From assembly GCA_965226965.1 (NCBI GenBank), contig OZ245715.1, positions 4,402,001-4,466,000 of the forward strand: a stretch of DNA of 64,000 nucleotides, read 5' to 3'. Positions 16,059 to 24,792 of the stretch are shown one piece after another (positions within the stretch are counted from its first letter, which is position 1; the number at the start of each line of letters is the position of its first letter). The position numbers and the translations under genes are program-made. Source of the stretch: Endoryza foliicola. Its GTDB lineage: Bacteria; Bacteroidota; Bacteroidia; Chitinophagales; Chitinophagaceae. The notes below the pieces were generated by a model. The model saw only the letters and a list, made by a program, of their open reading frames with translations. It made no database searches and was not told the DNA's origin.

Positions 16059-16904
16059 TTACAGTTTAATCAACGCATATACAGGAAAATGATCGGAACT
16101 GAAACGACCTTTCCAAGTTTGTGAAAGCGTAGCATGCTTCAATACGGTTCCACCATTTTTCAAGTAAATATGATCGATTGCAAAATCAGAAAGTTCGGCT
16201 GATTTGAATCCATTGAAAGTGCCACTGGGACCATAGTGTGGCGTCTTCGTAACATATAAAGTATTGGTGAGTTTTAAGGGCGGAGCGGCTTGTTCAATTA
16301 TCTGAATCGGTTCATCATTTACCGTAGCATTAAAGTCACCAGTCACAATCACCTGTTCTTTTCCGGCCATGCGTTGTACTTCTTCCATTAAAAGCCTGGC
16401 ACTGTTTGCTCGAGCTATTTTCCCGATGTGATCGAAATGCGTATTGAACATCCAAAATTTCTTCTTCGTCTTCAAGTCCTGAAAATAGGCCCATGAAACA
16501 ATCCTCGTAATAGCAGCATCCCAACTTTTGGAGCCGGGCACTGTTGGCGTCAAACTCAGCCAAAAAGTTCCCTGCTTCAATGCTTTGAAGCGGGCTGAAT
16601 CATAAAAAATAGCCGAGAATTCACCTTTCTCTTTTCCATCGTCTCTTCCAACACCCACGTATTTATAGCCGGGCAAGGCTGCTTGCAGGTCTAGCATTTG
16701 GTCGAAAAGCGCTTCCTGAACACCTACTAATTGCGCGTCGTGAAAAAGGATTTGCGAGGCGGCAAAAGCTTTCCTGTTGGGCCAAGCGTTAGCACTGTCG
16801 GAGGCAACATTGAGCCGAATATTGAAGGTCATAACACCAATATGCTGAGAAAAACCACTAACAGAAAGCAACAATAAGCCGATCAGAAGAGTCAATTTGT
16901 TCAT
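16059..16904 (-). CDS. Secreted endonuclease/exonuclease/phosphatase-family hydrolase
   Basis: A 281-residue EEP-superfamily (DNase I-like) enzyme with a signal peptide ending GFSQ. Family landmarks are MTFNIRLN, VGVQEALFDQM (metal-binding Glu), FNTHFDHIG, VIVTGDFNATVND and the terminal SSDHFPVYALI. Secreted Bacteroidota members act on phosphodiester or phosphomonoester substrates; the exact substrate is not inferable. The order EEP, M23 and 95-residue gene on one strand suggests a loose operon interrupted only by short repeats. Confidence 0.9.
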   Translation of the reverse strand: MNKLTLLIGLLLLSVSGFSQHIGVMTFNIRLNVASDSANAWPNRKAFAASQILFHDAQLVGVQEALFDQMLDLQAALPGYKYVGVGRDDGKEKGEFSAIFYDSARFKALKQGTFWLSLTPTVPGSKSWDAAITRIVSWAYFQDLKTKKKFWMFNTHFDHIGKIARANSARLLMEEVQRMAGKEQVIVTGDFNATVNDEPIQIIEQAAPPLKLTNTLYVTKTPHYGPSGTFNGFKSAELSDFAIDHIYLKNGGTVLKHATLSQTWKGRFSSDHFPVYALIKL

Positions 16905-17032
16905 AATGCAAAGTATCGTTCTAAAATGAAGCGAAAGTTAAGTTCAGTTTTACACTTACTATTCACCATTCGTCCAAAAGCTTCCGAAATCGATTGATAA
17001 TTGAATAACTTGTATTGTTTAAATTCAGATAT

Positions 17033-20000
17033 ATGAGAAAAATTTATTTACTATTTGCTTGTTTGGCGGCGGGTTTTAGCAGCATGGCTCAAACTGCGCC
17101 CATGTGGATGCGCTATCCGGCGATCAGTCCCGATGGCAAAACCATTGCCTTTGGATACAAAGGTGATATTTATAGAGTGGATGCAACGGGAGGGGTAGCC
17201 ATTCCATTGACCATTCACGAAGCACATGATATGATGCCTGTTTGGAGCCGCGATGGAAAGTCCATTGCGTTTGCAAGCGATCGTCATGGAAACTTCGACG
17301 TTTTTGTAATGCCCGCAACCGGTGGAACCCCGGTTCGCCTAACCTACAACAGCGCTCCGGACTATCCTTCCGATTTCAGTGTCGACAATAAACAAGTGCT
17401 GTTTACCAGTTCAAGAAACATACCGGCTGAAAACATTCGCTTCTACAGCCCACGTCTGTTTCAAAACTTATACACGGTTCCTGTAAGCGGTGGCCGTCCG
17501 GTCTTAATTTCCTCTGCAGGTTTCGAAAACGCTCACTACAACAGCAAGGGCACTCAAATTGTATTTCAAGATAGAAAGGGATATGAAGATGCACTAAGAA
17601 AGCACCACACTTCTTCTGTTACCAGAGATATTTGGTTGATGGATGTAAAATCCAACACCTATCGTCAGTTGAGTGGTTTTGAAGGTGAAGATAGAGAACC
17701 CGTATTCAGCAGCGATGATCAATTTGTGTATTATTTAAGCGAAAAGAACGGCACTCAAAATATTTACAAAGCGCCTGTTCTGAATAAAATGGCAGAACAA
17801 AGCATCACTAGCTTCAAAACACATCCTGTTCGCAATCTGAGTATCAGTAATAACAATACACTTTGCTACACATACGAAGGTGAAATTTACACGCAAAAAG
17901 ATGGCGGCAAACCTGAAAAAATAGCCATTCAAATTTACAATGATGGCAGAGCCGGCGTGGAGAAGAACGTATCCATCAATGGAAACGTAACGCAATTCGC
18001 ACTTTCTCCAAATGGAAAAGAAATTGCCTTTGTAAACAGAGGGGAAGTATTTGTTACAAGTGTAGAAGGTGGACAAACCAAACGCATCACCAATACTCCG
18101 CAACAAGAAAGAATGGTTCAATGGAGTCCCGATGGCAGAAGTTTGATCTATGCTGCCGAACGCACGAATAGCTGGGACATCATGAAGGCGACCATTGCAA
18201 GAAAAGAAGAACCTTACTTTTTTGCTTCAACTGTTATTAATGAAGAGGCCATCATCAATTCTCCGGCTGAAGAATTTCAACCCAAATTCAGTCCCGACGG
18301 AAAAGAAATTGCATACGTAGCAGAGCGCAATATTTTGAAAGTATTCAACACTGTAACAAAGCAAACCCGCACCTTGCTTCCTGAAGGAAGAAACTATTCT
18401 TATAGTGATGGAGATTGGGATTTCAACTGGAGTCCTGATGGAAAATGGATCATCACTGACGACAGCGAAGGCAACTGGTTTACCGGTAACGCGGCATTGA
18501 TTAAAGCAGACGGTACGGGTGAAATTCAACATCCCAATAAAAGCGGATTTGGCCAGAACAGTCCTAAATGGGCTTTGAATGGAAAGGCCATGACCTGGAC
18601 CAGTGCGCGCGATGGTAGAAAGAGTTTAGCGATGCAAGGTAGCAGAGAAGTAGATATTTATGCCGGCTTCTTTGATCAAGAATTGTTTGACCGTTACAAG
18701 TTGAGCAAGGATGATTATGCTTTACTGAAAGAAAAAGAAGAGAAAGACAAATCGGATACTTCTATCAAAGCAAAGCCTGCTGATAAAAAAGCGAGCAGTG
18801 AATTGAATTTGGAAGACTTTAAATCGCGCATCACTAAACTTACTATTAACAGTGCTTCCATTTCCGACTATGTAGTGAACAATGATGGAAGCAAAGTTTA
18901 CTACCTCGCCTCATTTGAAAAAGGATTCGATTTGTGGGTAACCGAACCTAGAACCAGAGAAACAAAGATTCTGGCAAAGCTTGGTGGTAGCCCTAGTGGT
19001 ATTGAAATGAGCAAAGACGGGAAATCACTTTTTGTTACCAATAATGGTTCATTGGTGAAAGTAGACGAAAGCGGTAAAGTAAGCCCCATTGCCATCAATG
19101 GTGAAATGGTGTTGAATGCTGCAGAAGAAAGAGCTTATATTTTCGATCACGCATGGCGTCAGGTACAGAAAAAATTCTATGATCCAAAAATTCATGGAAT
19201 TGACTGGAAAGGATTCCACGATCAATATGCGAAATTCTTACCCCATATCAGCAACAACTATGATTTCCAAGATTTGCTTGGAGAATTCTTAGGAGAACTG
19301 AATGCATCACATACGGGTGGTCGTTATAGTCCTCAAATGCAAAACCCCGATGCAACAGCAACTTTGGGATTACTATATGATGAAACCTTTACCGGAAATG
19401 GATTGAAAGTAAGTGAGGTAATTGAAGGAGGTCCTTTCGATAAAGCCAGCAGCAAGCTAAAATCGGGCGTGATCATTGAAAAAATTGATGGAGAAGCCAT
19501 CACTGATGCGGTAGACTGGGCGAAGTTTTTAAACAGAAAAACCGGAAAGAACACATTGATATCTGTGTTCGATCCAGCTACTAATACACGTTATGAAGAG
19601 ACCATCAAACCTATCAGCTTTGGAGAAGAAAGCGGCTTGATGTACAAGCGTTGGGTGAAGAAGATGGATGAAATGGTGACCAAATTAAGTGGCGGTAAAG
19701 TTGGCTATGTTCACGTTCAAGGTATGAACGATGGAAGTTACCGTTCTACCTACGACGAAGCCTTGGGTAAAAATTTCGACAAAGAAGCGCTGATCGTTGA
19801 TACTCGTTTCAACGGAGGTGGTTGGTTGCACGACGACTTGAATACCTTCCTTAGCGCTAAGCGTTACTTAGATTTTGCTCCACAAGGAAATCGATTGAAA
19901 GATGGGGAGCCAATGGGCAGATGGGCAAAGCCAAGTGTTGTATTGATGAGCGAAAGCAATTACAGTGATGCGTTTATTTTCCCTTATGTATACAAACAAA

Positions 20001-20281
20001 ACGGCATTGGTAAGTTGGTGGGTATGCCTGTACCCGGCACCGGAACAGCCGTTTGGTGGGAAACACAAATTGATCCAACCATCGTGTTCGGTATTCCAAT
20101 GGTAGCCACTATTGGTAAAGAAAACAGACCTACTGAAAATCTTCAACTAGAACCCGATATTAGAGTGCCTTTGAAATACGAAGACTTCTTGAAAGGCAAA
20201 GACGCTCAAATTGAAGCAGCAGTGAAAGAGATGTTGGATACCATTGCGAAGGAGAAGGAAAAAGGGAAGAAGGGGTTTTAG
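17033..20281 (+). CDS. Tricorn-like S41 peptidase, secreted
   Basis: A 1082-residue protein. It has a signal peptide (ending FSSMAQ), then two stretches of PD40/WD40-like beta-propeller repeats (recurrent SPDGKxIAF motifs, e.g. ISPDGKTIAF, WSRDGKSIAF, SPNGKEIAF, WSPDGRSLIY). A linker rich in Lys, Asp and Glu follows, then a tricorn C1-like helical segment (AWRQVQKKFYDPKIHGIDW). A PDZ domain comes next, then the S41 catalytic region, with the likely nucleophile Ser in SESNYSDAFIF and the strand DTRFNGGGW. It resembles archaeal tricorn protease; bacterial homologues are usually periplasmic. The ATG at 17033 is preferred over an upstream in-frame TTG. Confidence 0.92.
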   Translation: MRKIYLLFACLAAGFSSMAQTAPMWMRYPAISPDGKTIAFGYKGDIYRVDATGGVAIPLTIHEAHDMMPVWSRDGKSIAFASDRHGNFDVFVMPATGGTPVRLTYNSAPDYPSDFSVDNKQVLFTSSRNIPAENIRFYSPRLFQNLYTVPVSGGRPVLISSAGFENAHYNSKGTQIVFQDRKGYEDALRKHHTSSVTRDIWLMDVKSNTYRQLSGFEGEDREPVFSSDDQFVYYLSEKNGTQNIYKAPVLNKMAEQSITSFKTHPVRNLSISNNNTLCYTYEGEIYTQKDGGKPEKIAIQIYNDGRAGVEKNVSINGNVTQFALSPNGKEIAFVNRGEVFVTSVEGGQTKRITNTPQQERMVQWSPDGRSLIYAAERTNSWDIMKATIARKEEPYFFASTVINEEAIINSPAEEFQPKFSPDGKEIAYVAERNILKVFNTVTKQTRTLLPEGRNYSYSDGDWDFNWSPDGKWIITDDSEGNWFTGNAALIKADGTGEIQHPNKSGFGQNSPKWALNGKAMTWTSARDGRKSLAMQGSREVDIYAGFFDQELFDRYKLSKDDYALLKEKEEKDKSDTSIKAKPADKKASSELNLEDFKSRITKLTINSASISDYVVNNDGSKVYYLASFEKGFDLWVTEPRTRETKILAKLGGSPSGIEMSKDGKSLFVTNNGSLVKVDESGKVSPIAINGEMVLNAAEERAYIFDHAWRQVQKKFYDPKIHGIDWKGFHDQYAKFLPHISNNYDFQDLLGEFLGELNASHTGGRYSPQMQNPDATATLGLLYDETFTGNGLKVSEVIEGGPFDKASSKLKSGVIIEKIDGEAITDAVDWAKFLNRKTGKNTLISVFDPATNTRYEETIKPISFGEESGLMYKRWVKKMDEMVTKLSGGKVGYVHVQGMNDGSYRSTYDEALGKNFDKEALIVDTRFNGGGWLHDDLNTFLSAKRYLDFAPQGNRLKDGEPMGRWAKPSVVLMSESNYSDAFIFPYVYKQNGIGKLVGMPVPGTGTAVWWETQIDPTIVFGIPMVATIGKENRPTENLQLEPDIRVPLKYEDFLKGKDAQIEAAVKEMLDTIAKEKEKGKKGF

Positions 20282-20462
20282 AGGAGGAACGAGAATGAGA
20301 GGAAACGAGGAGCGAGGAAATACAGAGAAAGAACAGGGGGATAAAGGATGGAGGATGAGAGGAGACGAGGATGCGGGAAGGGAGGCAATGCAAAAGTAAG
20401 AACTGAGGGAGGTAAATAATCATCCTGAAAATCCTTCAATCCTGTAAATCCTGATCAAAAAA
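20282..20462. repeat. Purine-rich phrase block plus GATCAGGATTTACAGG phrase
   Basis: Directly after the tricorn stop codon comes a purine-rich tract with GAGGAACGAG, GAGGAAACGAGG and the unit AAATACAGAGAAAGAACAGG ending in GGGGAT. At 20422-20457 an inverted copy of the AGGATTTACAGGATT phrase occurs; the same phrase builds the tandem repeats at 57.1 kb. No gene was seen. Confidence 0.7.
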
Positions 20463-20463
20463 A

Positions 20464-20498
20464 TAACGGCCGCAGTTCAATAGAGACTGCGGCCGTAT
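20464..20498 (-). terminator. Strong hairpin terminator of the 157-residue gene
   Basis: CGGCCGCAGT (20467-20476) pairs perfectly with ACTGCGGCCG (20486-20495) around a 9-nt loop. The minus strand continues into TTATTTTTTTGATC. It lies about 20 bp after the stop codon of the minus-strand gene. Confidence 0.85.
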
Positions 20499-20520
20499 TA
20501 TTTGTGGTTACACGATAAGT

Positions 20521-20994
20521 TTACACCGGAATAGAGAGGTCTTGTTTGAGTTCAGACCAATTGATCACCACTTCATTGGCCAATTGTTCCTCGAGGAGGT
20601 TCGCCCAAGTTTCCATGTACACAATTACATCTTCACGTTGGTTTCTTTTGAGCCATCGGAATCCACCGGGAAGTTTATTGAGCACGCTGCGGTCTTCTAG
20701 GTACTCTAGATTGTGGAAGTCGGTTGGAGTCATCCCCACTCCTTCCAGCTTGCTCATGATGAACATCAGCGGTGCGGAAGTGATATTGCAGTAGTCGTCG
20801 GCAATTTCCGTCCACTCCCCTGCTCCTTGATGAGCATAGCTCACAATTTCTTCCTTACTCAATTCAGTGATAACCTGTATAAGATTACCACAGTTGCAGC
20901 CGCCATGATGCCCCCAGGCATAATAAGCGCCGTTGCGTAAATTAGCCGCCGCCTTGCGGAGGCCTTCGATGAGTTGAATATTTGCTTGTGCCAT
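20521..20994 (-). CDS. Uncharacterised protein, 157 residues
   Basis: The family is not recognised. The protein is soluble and acidic, with no signal peptide. Distinctive segments are AYYAWGHHGGCNCGNLIQVI (His-His and a Cys-x-Cys that could bind metal), EWTEIADDYCNITSAPLMFI and LPGGFRWLKRNQREDVIVYM. It is monocistronic, with its own promoter box and terminator. The intact frame, the isolated transcription signals and the ordinary codon use argue for a real gene. Confidence 0.8.
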   Translation of the reverse strand: MAQANIQLIEGLRKAAANLRNGAYYAWGHHGGCNCGNLIQVITELSKEEIVSYAHQGAGEWTEIADDYCNITSAPLMFIMSKLEGVGMTPTDFHNLEYLEDRSVLNKLPGGFRWLKRNQREDVIVYMETWANLLEEQLANEVVINWSELKQDLSIPV

Positions 20995-21006
20995 GGTTCT
21001 AATTTA

Positions 21007-21014
21007 CAAATTTA
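21007..21014 (-). promoter_or_regulatory. Candidate -7 promoter box for the 157-residue gene
   Basis: The minus strand reads TAAATTTG, an exact TAnnTTTG, ending 12 nt before the ATG at 20994. Confidence 0.4.
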
Positions 21015-21117
21015 AACAGGTGACAATCAAGGCTTGTTGAACCTTTTTCTGCTTCGTTAAAGTAAACTTAAAGCAAAATATACCGGAGCATTCTTCGTTA
21101 AAGACAAAACTTGTCCC

Positions 21118-22146
21118 GTGAAGTATTTTACGCTCCTACTTATAACATCGTTCAGCTTGATTTTGTTGCCCGGCCGTGCACAAACCATTACGGGTGCTTG
21201 GAAGGGGAAAATTCAGCAGACAAAGGTTGAAGTAAAAATCATCAAAAGCGGCGACAGTCTTACCGGAACCTCCTACTATTATACTTCGAAAAACAACTAT
21301 AAACGCTACGCCATAAAAGGGTATTTCGATACGGAAACCAATGAAGTGGTTTGGTGGGATGATTTCCTGATTGAAGATCACTCAAATGGCGGCATCAATA
21401 CCAAGGGAGGACCGAACGGATTTCTAAATGTGGCAGATTTCAATTGCCCGGGCAATACACAAATGATGCTCGATGGCACCGCTAATAATAAAGAATCGAA
21501 AGATAGCGACAAGCAATACCTTCATCTCGAAAAAACAAAAGAAACTGTTTTTATAGACGATTGGGATTTTGTGATAGAAAACTATTTCGTAGGTGCCAAC
21601 GATCCTAAGATCATTGCCGAATACAGTAAAAAACAAGGAACTACTCCATTTGTAGACGAGCCTGAAATTGGTCCACGACCAATGATCATTGTGGCAAATA
21701 CGCCCCCACCGGCTCCTATTGTAATCACTGCACCGAGTCCGAAACTTGCAGAAATCCCTGCACCCGAACTTTCTGCGAATCAGAAAAAATTCGAGAGCAG
21801 AAAAAAAGTGATGCAAACAGTGATCCCCGTAACATCGGAACTTATTGAAATACGCTTTTACGACAATGCTCAAGTAGACGGCGACTCCATCGCTTTATTC
21901 TTGAACAACAAAATGATTTTCGAACATATTCGGTTAACCGAAAATGCTTACACCATTTCAATCAAAGCATCCGACTTGGGCGATGATAATGAACTGGTGA
22001 TGGTAGCTGAAAACCTCGGTTCCATTCCTCCTAATACTTCTTACATGGTAGCCATTGTGGGTGATAAGCGTTACGAAGCACGTTTGTATGCGAATGAGAA
22101 TAGTAGTGCGGTGGTGAGGTTGGTGAAACCGGGAGCGAAGCAGTAA
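21118..22146 (+). CDS. Secreted protein of unknown function, 342 residues
   Basis: A signal peptide (ending LPGRAQ) precedes two probable beta domains. The first is lipocalin-like or DUF-like (TITGAWKGKIQQTKVEVKII, then GDSLTGTSYYYTSKNNYKRY). The second begins after a Pro-rich linker (about residues 190-220) and contains SELIEIRFYDNAQVDGDSIA, the start of a small beta-sandwich seen in other Bacteroidota exoproteins. No catalytic motif was recognised. The start is a GTG; no ATG is available before the signal peptide. The stop codon runs directly into an AT/AG-rich repeat phrase. Confidence 0.8.
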   Translation: MKYFTLLLITSFSLILLPGRAQTITGAWKGKIQQTKVEVKIIKSGDSLTGTSYYYTSKNNYKRYAIKGYFDTETNEVVWWDDFLIEDHSNGGINTKGGPNGFLNVADFNCPGNTQMMLDGTANNKESKDSDKQYLHLEKTKETVFIDDWDFVIENYFVGANDPKIIAEYSKKQGTTPFVDEPEIGPRPMIIVANTPPPAPIVITAPSPKLAEIPAPELSANQKKFESRKKVMQTVIPVTSELIEIRFYDNAQVDGDSIALFLNNKMIFEHIRLTENAYTISIKASDLGDDNELVMVAENLGSIPPNTSYMVAIVGDKRYEARLYANENSSAVVRLVKPGAKQ

Positions 22147-22400
22147 TTAAGAAGTAAGAATTAAGAATTAAGAATGAAACAGCCGGGGGTAATTAATAAT
22201 TAATAAGTAATAATTAATAATGGAACAGCCGGAATACAGGAGGGAGGACGGAGGATCGAAGACGGAGGAAATACAGAGAAAGAACAGGGAGAGGAACAGG
22301 GGGAATACATGAACGAGGATGAGAAGTAAAGAAAACCGCTGCGAAACCGCTGCGTTCGCTGCGCCGCTGCGGTAAAACCTAAAGCCTAAAGCCTAACACC
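22144..22400. repeat. Phrase mosaic between two convergent genes
   Basis: In order: an AT/AG-rich run (TAATTAAGAAGTAAGAATT..) ending GAAACAGCCGG; a second AT run ending ATGGAACAGCCGG; AATACAGGAGGGAGGACGG; AATACAGAGAAAGAACAGGG and GAACAGGGGGAATACATG; CGCTGCGAAACCGCTGCG with CGCTGCGCCGCTGCGG; and CCTAAAGCCTAAAGCCTAA, which abuts the stop of the minus-strand gene. This gap is the most complete single instance of the phrase order. No gene was seen. Confidence 0.8.
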
Positions 22401-22406
22401 TCACAC

Positions 22407-23219
22407 CTACTGCCTCACCACCCTAAACCCCTGATTACTAAACGAAGCAATACTCGCCACTCTACCTATATCTACACTGTTGAAGAAACCACAGGAATGA
22501 ATGCTGCACCACCAGCTACCGCCACGGGCATGCACTACACCGGGTTTAGCAGTAGCACCAAAAGGTTTTCTTGAACAAAACTCAAATACATTCCCGTACA
22601 TATCGTACAATCCAAAAGCATTGGGCGCAAAAGATTTTACCGGTGCGGTATAAACAAATTCATCTGTGCTATCGGCCTTTAAGTGATCTACCCCTTTCCA
22701 GATGTTTGCATATTGGTGAATGAGTTGATTGTTGGCTCCGAAGAAAAAATCTGTTCTTGTGTTGGCTCTTGCGGCCGCTTCCCATTCGTCGAGCGTGGGC
22801 AAACGATACCCCGCCCATTTGCAATAAGCTTGCGCATCGCGGTAACTGATACAGGTGACTGGGTGATTCATTTTGTTTTCAATTCCTCCCCTACTCACCC
22901 CATTTGGAAACCTCCAATACGCTGTTGAATCTTCCATCCACTCAAACTCCCGAAGGCCCGGTTCAAAAACCATGGCATTGTGTCTTTTTTCTGCATCGGT
23001 AACATAATGGGAGTTACTCACAAAACGGTCGAACTCAGCATTGGTGATTTCTGTGGTTGAGATCCAGAAACTATCTAACCGAACTTTATGAGCTTTGTTG
23101 AGTCCATGTAGTTTACTTCCTAAAGAATACGTTCCCGCAGGAATTTTTACAAATTCCAATTGGGCATTTGCAAAAAAAGGCAGCAGCAAAAAAAACAGGC
23201 TATTTTTTATTCTGCGCAT
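22407..23219 (-). CDS. Formylglycine-generating-enzyme (SUMF1) family protein retaining the Cys pair
   Basis: A 270-residue secreted protein (signal peptide ending FANAQ) with a full FGE-sulfatase domain. Landmarks are FVKIPAGTYSLGS, VTCISYRDAQAYCKWAGYRL, PTLDEWEAAARANTRTDFF, AFGLYDMYGNVFEFC and RGGSW, with the terminal GFRVVRQ. RGGSWWCSIHSC places Cys238 and Cys243 at the C-x4-C spacing of the catalytic pair of true formylglycine-generating enzymes, which oxidise a sulfatase Cys to formylglycine. Most Bacteroidota SUMF1 paralogues lack it (see 50600-51592). No sulfatase gene is in the window. The start at 23219 overlaps the upstream gene's end by 20 bp, so it is cotranscribed with that paralogue pair. 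Confidence 0.88.
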   Translation of the reverse strand: MRRIKNSLFFLLLPFFANAQLEFVKIPAGTYSLGSKLHGLNKAHKVRLDSFWISTTEITNAEFDRFVSNSHYVTDAEKRHNAMVFEPGLREFEWMEDSTAYWRFPNGVSRGGIENKMNHPVTCISYRDAQAYCKWAGYRLPTLDEWEAAARANTRTDFFFGANNQLIHQYANIWKGVDHLKADSTDEFVYTAPVKSFAPNAFGLYDMYGNVFEFCSRKPFGATAKPGVVHARGGSWWCSIHSCGFFNSVDIGRVASIASFSNQGFRVVRQ

Positions 23220-23943
23220 AATAGAATTTAAGAGCTGAAGAAATGACGTATTCAACATTACTCGCTGTATATGCAACCGAAGCATTATAGTAAGATCCGT
23301 TTTTAGCCACTTCTTTAAAGAAAGAAGATTCCAAAAATTCAGGCGATTTGTTCTGTTCCATTAAATGTATCAACAAAGTCAACAAATAATGATCATGCGT
23401 ATTCGCCCTGTATTCAGAAATAATAAGTGGAATTAGCTCAGTAATATTGGCAATGGCAATCGCATTCTTTAGATTTAAGCCCATCTGATGATTTAACTGA
23501 GTCAACTCTTTAATATAAAAACTGACTGAGTCTTTATTTCTTATCAAAAAATTTCTTTGTCTTTGGCTAAGTTGAAAATCGCCCGATAGTCGAGGCAAGT
23601 AGAACTTTATTATTTTGTCTTCGCTCTCTGTTTCCAAAGAAATTGAGCAAATCTGAGCAAATGTTTCGGGATACATCATAGCATAGGTAAACTTTTGCCT
23701 AACAGTAAGACTGTCGTATTGATGCTGTTTTAAAAACCCTGAATAATCCGTAACTCCTTCTTTCTTATTAATTGCAGCTGCCTCTACTTTCATTCGACTA
23801 ATTTTTTCCAATCCCCAAACAACAATGGTCATCTTATACTTATACGCTCTAGATATCGATTTATCTTTACCATTTAAATCTAGTTGAGAATAGCAATTAA
23901 ATAAGCAGGTAAACAACGTGATCGTTAGGAAAATCGCTTTCAT
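23200..23943 (-). CDS. Secreted protein of unknown function, paralogue B of a tandem pair
   Basis: A 247-residue protein with a signal peptide (ending NCYSQ), no membrane segments after it, and a mostly helical composition. It shares clear landmarks with the next upstream gene: WGLEKI, the REKFTYVMIY/RQKFTYAMMY region followed by SQIC/AQIC, RNKDSV/NRDSV, MGLNLK and LIPLII..EYRAN. It ends in a short basic tail. The family is not recognised. It is cotranscribed with its paralogue and with the FGE-like gene, whose start lies inside its 3' end. Confidence 0.78.
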   Translation of the reverse strand: MKAIFLTITLFTCLFNCYSQLDLNGKDKSISRAYKYKMTIVVWGLEKISRMKVEAAAINKKEGVTDYSGFLKQHQYDSLTVRQKFTYAMMYPETFAQICSISLETESEDKIIKFYLPRLSGDFQLSQRQRNFLIRNKDSVSFYIKELTQLNHQMGLNLKNAIAIANITELIPLIISEYRANTHDHYLLTLLIHLMEQNKSPEFLESSFFKEVAKNGSYYNASVAYTASNVEYVISSALKFYYAQNKK

Positions 23944-23987
23944 ACAAGATGTGTTCGTAAAGTAAGATTCAAAAATTGAGTCGCCTC

Positions 23988-24737
23988 TTATTTCTTAAAC
24001 CGCTCATTATAAAAGTCAGTTGCACGTTTCAAAATCAATTCTTCGTTGGCTTTATTGAATTCAATCCAAGAAGTGTAGTCATACTCTTTTGCATACATTT
24101 TCTTATAGCTCAACGAAGTCATGAAAGCCGGATATTTATTGTTGAGCATGAGCAAATTCAATACCGTAAGCAAATCGCGGTCTTTGGGATTGGCTTTGTA
24201 CTCTTGAATGATAAAAGGAATCATTTCACCGGCGTTTACTTCTAACAAAGCTTTCTTTAAATTAAGTCCCATTCGATGCTTGGGGAGTGTCAATATCTTT
24301 ACGTAACTCATCACTGAATCGCGGTTGGCCATCAGAAACTGGCGCTGTTTATCACTCCAATTTTGCTCCGAAAGCTGATCGGGCAAATACCCCATGATTT
24401 TTTTATGTTCATCTTGAATTGGAGGGAAAGCATCACAAATCTGACTAAAGCTTTCGCCATAAATCATCACATAAGTGAACTTCTCTCTCAATTTCAATCC
24501 ATTGAATTGTTTTGGTGTGAGCGCTGCTTGATAGAAATCAGCATCTTCTTCGGAAGGCTTGATCGTTTTTATTAACTGACGTATTTTTTCCAATCCCCAA
24601 GTTGGAATGGTTTCAAAGGTCCGATAGTCATGATAGGCAGAGCTCTCTTTACTAGGCTCCTTGTATTCAACTTCATCTTGAGCCGATGCGCCAAAAAAGG
24701 AAAGGTTGAGTAACACAAGAAATAAGATCGCTTTCAT
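23988..24737 (-). CDS. Secreted protein of unknown function, paralogue A of a tandem pair
   Basis: A 249-residue protein with a signal peptide (ending GASAQ), helical and rich in Lys and Glu. It shares WGLEKIRQLIK, REKFTYVMIYGESFSQIC, NRDSVMSYVK, MGLNLKKAL and MIPFIIQEYKAN with the downstream paralogue (23200-23943). The two have diverged strongly while keeping identical length and segment order. No known domain was recognised; the repeated helical pattern could be a HEAT-like or TPR-like scaffold (speculative). It is the first gene of a three-gene unit: A, B, FGE-like. Confidence 0.78.
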   Translation of the reverse strand: MKAILFLVLLNLSFFGASAQDEVEYKEPSKESSAYHDYRTFETIPTWGLEKIRQLIKTIKPSEEDADFYQAALTPKQFNGLKLREKFTYVMIYGESFSQICDAFPPIQDEHKKIMGYLPDQLSEQNWSDKQRQFLMANRDSVMSYVKILTLPKHRMGLNLKKALLEVNAGEMIPFIIQEYKANPKDRDLLTVLNLLMLNNKYPAFMTSLSYKKMYAKEYDYTSWIEFNKANEELILKRATDFYNERFKK

Positions 24738-24765
24738 CGCTAAAATTTCAGATAAGGTACAAAAA

Positions 24766-24792
24766 AAACGTGGTGATTAAATCACCACGTTT
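24766..24792 (-). terminator. leuS terminator whose stem includes the last leuS codons
   Basis: AAACGTGGTGATT (24766-24778) and AATCACCACGTTT (24780-24792) form a perfect 13-bp stem with a one-base loop at most. In the minus-strand RNA the structure is followed by a run of eight T. The upstream arm is the coding sequence for the last leuS residues (Asn-Val-Val-Ile) and the loop region contains the stop codon. Confidence 0.85.
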
